From positions 1 to 8,899 of the forward strand of contig PGTJ01000084.1 in assembly GCA_002794515.1 (NCBI GenBank): a stretch of 8,899 bases of DNA, in the 5' to 3' direction. Below are positions 6,337 through 8,899 of the stretch, piece after piece. Each line of letters begins with the position of its first letter. The stretch's first letter is position 1. This DNA comes from Phototrophicales bacterium. GTDB taxonomy: Bacteria; Chloroflexota; Anaerolineae; Aggregatilineales; Phototrophicaceae. The translations under genes were made by a program, and so were the position numbers. The notes beneath the pieces were generated by a model. The model was not told the origin of the DNA. It did not search any database and saw only the letters and a list, made by a program, of their open reading frames with translations.

Positions 6337-8362
6337 ATTCTAGCATCTGCAAAAATGCTTGTTCGTCAATAATCGGCACACCGAGTTGTGCCGCTTTTTC
6401 GGCTTTGCTACCGGGCGAATCGCCCATTAATACATAACTGGTCTTCTTGCTCACACTACTGCTCACTTTTCCACCATGTGCTTCGATGAGTTCAGTGGCT
6501 TTTTCGCGGGAGAGTGTGGGTAATGTGCCTGTTAGGACGAATGTTTTGCCTGCCAACGCATCGCCCAACACGGTTTTTTCGCCTGCTTGCATATTCACGC
6601 CTGCGGCGGTCAGCTTGGCGATGAGGCGCTGATGATGGTCATCATCAAACCATGCCACAATATTTTCTGCCAATACATCACCGATGCCGTCTATCTCTTG
6701 GATAGCTTGGACATCAGCATCCATCAGGGCGCGAATAGAGCGGAATTTATCGGCTAATGATTGAGCGACTGTGCTACCCACACCATCGATACCCAACGAA
6801 GCCAACAATTGCGCCAATGGGCGTGATTTGGCTTTTTCGATGGATGCAAGCAGATTATCCACCTTTTTCTGGGCGAATCCATCTAAGGTCAACAGGTCAT
6901 CAGCTTTGAGGGCAAAGATATCGGCTTCATCATGGATGAACCCCGCCTCGATGAGTTGCTTGACCGTCTGTCCACCCATACCTTCTATATCCATCGCCCC
7001 GCGTGAGACAAAAAATTCGATACTGCGATATACCCGTTCTGGACAAGCGGTATTCGGACAGAAATGATCGACCGCGCCTTCGGGTTGGATAATCGGCGTA
7101 TGACACACAGGGCAATGTGTCGGTGGCAAAATGGGCTGTTCTGTGCCATCACGCAAATCGGGGACGGGACCGATGACATACGGGATCACATCACCCGACC
7201 GTTTAATGACCACTTTATCACCCAAGCGCACATCTAATTCGGCGATGAATTTATAATTGTGCATGGTGGCATTGCTGACCGTCACCCCACCCACAAAGAC
7301 AGGTTCTAATGAAGCGGTTGGGGTGAGTTTGCCCGTGCGCCCGATATTAACAACAACCGCTTTCAGGGTGGTGGTGGCTTCCTCTGCGGGGAATTTATAA
7401 GCAATCGCCCCACGCGGGTCTTTGCCAACGACACCCAATTCGGCATCGATTTTGCGATCATTGACCTTGATAACCAACCCATCGATCTCAAAATCCAACG
7501 CATGACGTTTTTCTATCCATGTGGGAATTTGTTGGATAATGTGGGAAAGCGTGGGATACAAGTGGGATTCGGGTGGGATAAAAAATCCCATATCCCGCAT
7601 ATAATCCAACATGGCTTGTTGGGTTGGCAAATAGATCGGTTTGCCGTGGATATCATCGGGGCTGATATCCACGATGTCATACAAATAACATGTCAATGGG
7701 CGCGAGGCTGTGATGCGCGAATCTTTTTGTTTGAGTGTGCCAGAAGCGGTGTTGCGTGCATTCACATAAAGGGGCAATCCCGCCTCGCGTTGGCGCTCAT
7801 TGAGTGCGTTAAAATCATGCTTGAGGAATAATACTTCGCCCCGTACAACGATATGACGGGGTGGCGCAATATCACCCGTAGCAGGGATGCGTAATGGCAC
7901 GGTACGGATTGTGCGGACATTCGCCGTGACATCATCCCCTACCCTGCCATTTCCGCGTGTGGCGGCTTTGACCAACACCCCATTGTCATAATGAATGACC
8001 ACCGTCAGACCATCTAGTTTTGGTTCTAGCATATATGCCAATTGCGTCCCACTGGGCAATAATTTGAGGTTGCGCTCTTCCCATGCCCATAGATCATCAT
8101 CCGAAAAAGCATTGCCCAAACTCAGAATGGGCGCGGGATGTTCAACTTTTGGAAAATCATCGGTCAAATCACTACCCGCCCGTTGCGTGGGCGAATCGGG
8201 CATGATGAGATGCGGATGGGCTGTTTCGAGCGCCACCAATTCGTGGTATAACGCATCATACTCGGCATCGGTGATGGTTGGCGCATTGAGGACATAATAA
8301 CGATAACTATGCTCATTCAGAATTTGTCTGAGTTCTTGAGCGCGTGATTCGGGTGTGGGCAT
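6335..8362 (-). CDS. ligA: NAD+-dependent DNA ligase LigA
   Basis: Essential replication and repair ligase that seals nicks by using NAD+ to adenylate its lysine, releasing NMN and then AMP. The 675-residue protein has every domain in the normal order. The Ia domain with HSYRYYVLNAPTITDAEYD (18-36) binds NMN. The nucleotidyltransferase domain has EPKLDGL with catalytic Lys115, followed by TRGNGRVGDDVT (135-146), VVRGEV (172-177) and FEIDGLVIKV (291-300). The OB fold begins around 320-340 (NIGRTGKLTPTA). The zinc finger is Cys417, Cys420, Cys435 and Cys440. Helix-hairpin-helix repeats (about 445-575) include GIDGVG and IDGIGDV. A C-terminal BRCT domain runs from about 598 to the end (GKTFVLTGTLPTLSREKATELIEAHGGKV, split here only by position: GKT at 605, GGKV at 630-633). 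ATG 8362 is supported by AAAGGTGA just upstream. First gene of a two-gene minus-strand unit with ppk2. Confidence 0.98.
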   Translation of the reverse strand: MPTPESRAQELRQILNEHSYRYYVLNAPTITDAEYDALYHELVALETAHPHLIMPDSPTQRAGSDLTDDFPKVEHPAPILSLGNAFSDDDLWAWEERNLKLLPSGTQLAYMLEPKLDGLTVVIHYDNGVLVKAATRGNGRVGDDVTANVRTIRTVPLRIPATGDIAPPRHIVVRGEVLFLKHDFNALNERQREAGLPLYVNARNTASGTLKQKDSRITASRPLTCYLYDIVDISPDDIHGKPIYLPTQQAMLDYMRDMGFFIPPESHLYPTLSHIIQQIPTWIEKRHALDFEIDGLVIKVNDRKIDAELGVVGKDPRGAIAYKFPAEEATTTLKAVVVNIGRTGKLTPTASLEPVFVGGVTVSNATMHNYKFIAELDVRLGDKVVIKRSGDVIPYVIGPVPDLRDGTEQPILPPTHCPVCHTPIIQPEGAVDHFCPNTACPERVYRSIEFFVSRGAMDIEGMGGQTVKQLIEAGFIHDEADIFALKADDLLTLDGFAQKKVDNLLASIEKAKSRPLAQLLASLGIDGVGSTVAQSLADKFRSIRALMDADVQAIQEIDGIGDVLAENIVAWFDDDHHQRLIAKLTAAGVNMQAGEKTVLGDALAGKTFVLTGTLPTLSREKATELIEAHGGKVSSSVSKKTSYVLMGDSPGSKAEKAAQLGVPIIDEQAFLQMLE

Positions 8363-8365
8363 ACA

Positions 8366-8373
8366 TCACCTTT
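8366..8373 (-). promoter_or_regulatory. Shine-Dalgarno of ligA
   Basis: On the minus strand AAAGGTGA lies three bases before ATG 8362 (six bases from AGG to the start). It supports the annotated N-terminus MPTPESRAQEL. Confidence 0.6.
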
Positions 8374-8401
8374 AGAAAAATGATACAACACGATACCATT
8401 C

Positions 8402-8432
8402 ATTATAATCTAAATGATGCGATGGATGTCGC
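8402..8432 (-). promoter_or_regulatory. Candidate ligA promoter in the 128-base gap
   Basis: A perfect -10 box TATAAT reads on the minus strand at 8407-8402. The best -35 candidate is GCGACA (8432-8427, 4/6), but its 19-base spacing is longer than ideal. Transcription would start near 8395, giving a leader of about 33 bases. The core ATTATAAT is palindromic, so a -10 box also reads on the plus strand, but no gene lies that way. The rest of the 8363-8490 gap shows nothing else I can support. Confidence 0.4.
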
Positions 8433-8490
8433 CACAAAACCATCTCTGATAAAAAATTAACATTTTGTTCTATTGATGATGCGATCTGAG

Positions 8491-8847
8491 CTATATAGAT
8501 GATGGCAAATCTGGGAATTGGTGTGCCTTACTCATTCTACTGATGCGCTCCCATATGATGAGCAAAATCATCGGCAACAATGGCAACCAGCACCATGCCG
8601 AAAAAAGCACAATATATGCCAAAATAGAAGCATCAGAACGAATCCCCTCGGCATCAACGCATTCAAATGACATACGAATGCCACCACCCGATGCACTGGT
8701 TTGAATTATATCGACCATTGCATCGGGATTAGGACAGATCAACGGATCTAATTGACGGGCTAGGTCGGGGATCAGAAATGGCGCAAAAGCAGTGGCTATG
8801 CCAAATATGAAGGCAAGCGGAATTAAAAGTCGTAATATCTTTTTCAT
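8491..8847 (-). CDS. Small two-helix membrane protein of unknown function
   Basis: I do not recognise a family. The 118-residue product starts with a basic N-terminus (MKKILR) and a hydrophobic segment at about 6-26 (signal anchor or signal peptide). A polar loop of about 50 residues follows, with Cys38 and Cys63. A second strong membrane helix lies at about 77-99 (LAYIVLFSAWCWLPLLPMIL) and ends in a short basic tail (WERISRMSK). The likely topology has both termini in the cytoplasm and the loop outside, where the two cysteines could form a disulfide. ATG 8847 is preferred over an in-frame TTG at 8859 because GGATGA lies about seven bases upstream and the new N-terminus is a typical membrane-protein start. 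A -10-like GATAAT (8885-8880, minus) may drive it; its -35 would fall outside the window. It lies upstream of ligA on the same strand, separated by 128 bases. No terminator is clear between them. The ORF is plausible but unsupported by homology. Confidence 0.65.
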   Translation of the reverse strand: MKKILRLLIPLAFIFGIATAFAPFLIPDLARQLDPLICPNPDAMVDIIQTSASGGGIRMSFECVDAEGIRSDASILAYIVLFSAWCWLPLLPMILLIIWERISRMSKAHQFPDLPSSI

Positions 8848-8899
8848 CAAATCATCCAAAAGACAAAGAAACTAAATCAATTATCCAACCGTATATTGA

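Noticed and set aside
7995..8297. 100-codon open frame on the plus strand opposite ligA
   Set aside because: It lies antisense to the highly conserved ligA N-terminal domain, shows no recognisable family and has no start signal. Other antisense frames over ligA, ppk2 and the hydrolase were dismissed for the same reason.
8451..8469. Possible minus-strand terminator after the small membrane protein gene (AACA-AAA-TGTT then a T-run)
   Set aside because: The stem is only four AT-rich base pairs, too weak to support a terminator call.
1..8899. Mobile element, phage, CRISPR or defence system
   Set aside because: No transposase, integrase, direct-repeat array or defence family was seen. The tRNA at the left edge shows no attachment-site duplication within the window.

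Overview
The window looks like an ordinary bacterial chromosome segment of moderate GC content. It is tightly packed, and the genes sit in two opposing transcription units. No phage, transposon, CRISPR or defence genes are visible. The phylum cannot be fixed from this sequence alone. The mix of a GH-A-type hydrolase, an anchored solute-binding protein, GT4/GT9 glycosyltransferases and a class III-like PPK2 is reminiscent of Chloroflexota (Anaerolineae-like) genomes, but that is a tentative inference.

Left edge (1-83): the 3' two-thirds of a tRNA-Arg(CCG), cut by the window edge, followed by a clear intrinsic terminator. A good sigma70-like promoter (82-110) starts in the terminator's T-tract.

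Plus-strand unit (about 112-5533): five genes with overlaps or gaps of only a few bases. They are a membrane-tethered or secreted GH-A clan glycoside hydrolase, a membrane-anchored family 3 solute-binding protein, two GT4-fold glycosyltransferases and a GT9 (heptosyltransferase-like) glycosyltransferase. The simplest reading is an operon that builds or modifies a surface or extracellular glycan. The orphan binding protein has no permease or ATPase nearby and is the least expected member.

Minus-strand unit (8362 down to 5520): ligA (NAD+-dependent DNA ligase) followed 11 bases later by a class III-like polyphosphate kinase 2. The ligase releases AMP and NMN, and this PPK2 type rephosphorylates AMP/ADP from polyphosphate, so the pair could be metabolically linked. 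The unit converges on the glycan operon: the last genes of the two units overlap tail to tail by 14 bp with no terminator between them.

Right edge (8491-8847, minus): a small two-helix membrane protein of unknown function, upstream of ligA on the same strand. The 128-base gap before ligA holds a candidate ligA promoter.

I found no convincing undescribed system. The points most worth checking are the orphan binding protein in a glycan operon, the ligA-ppk2 pairing, and the overlapping convergent gene ends.
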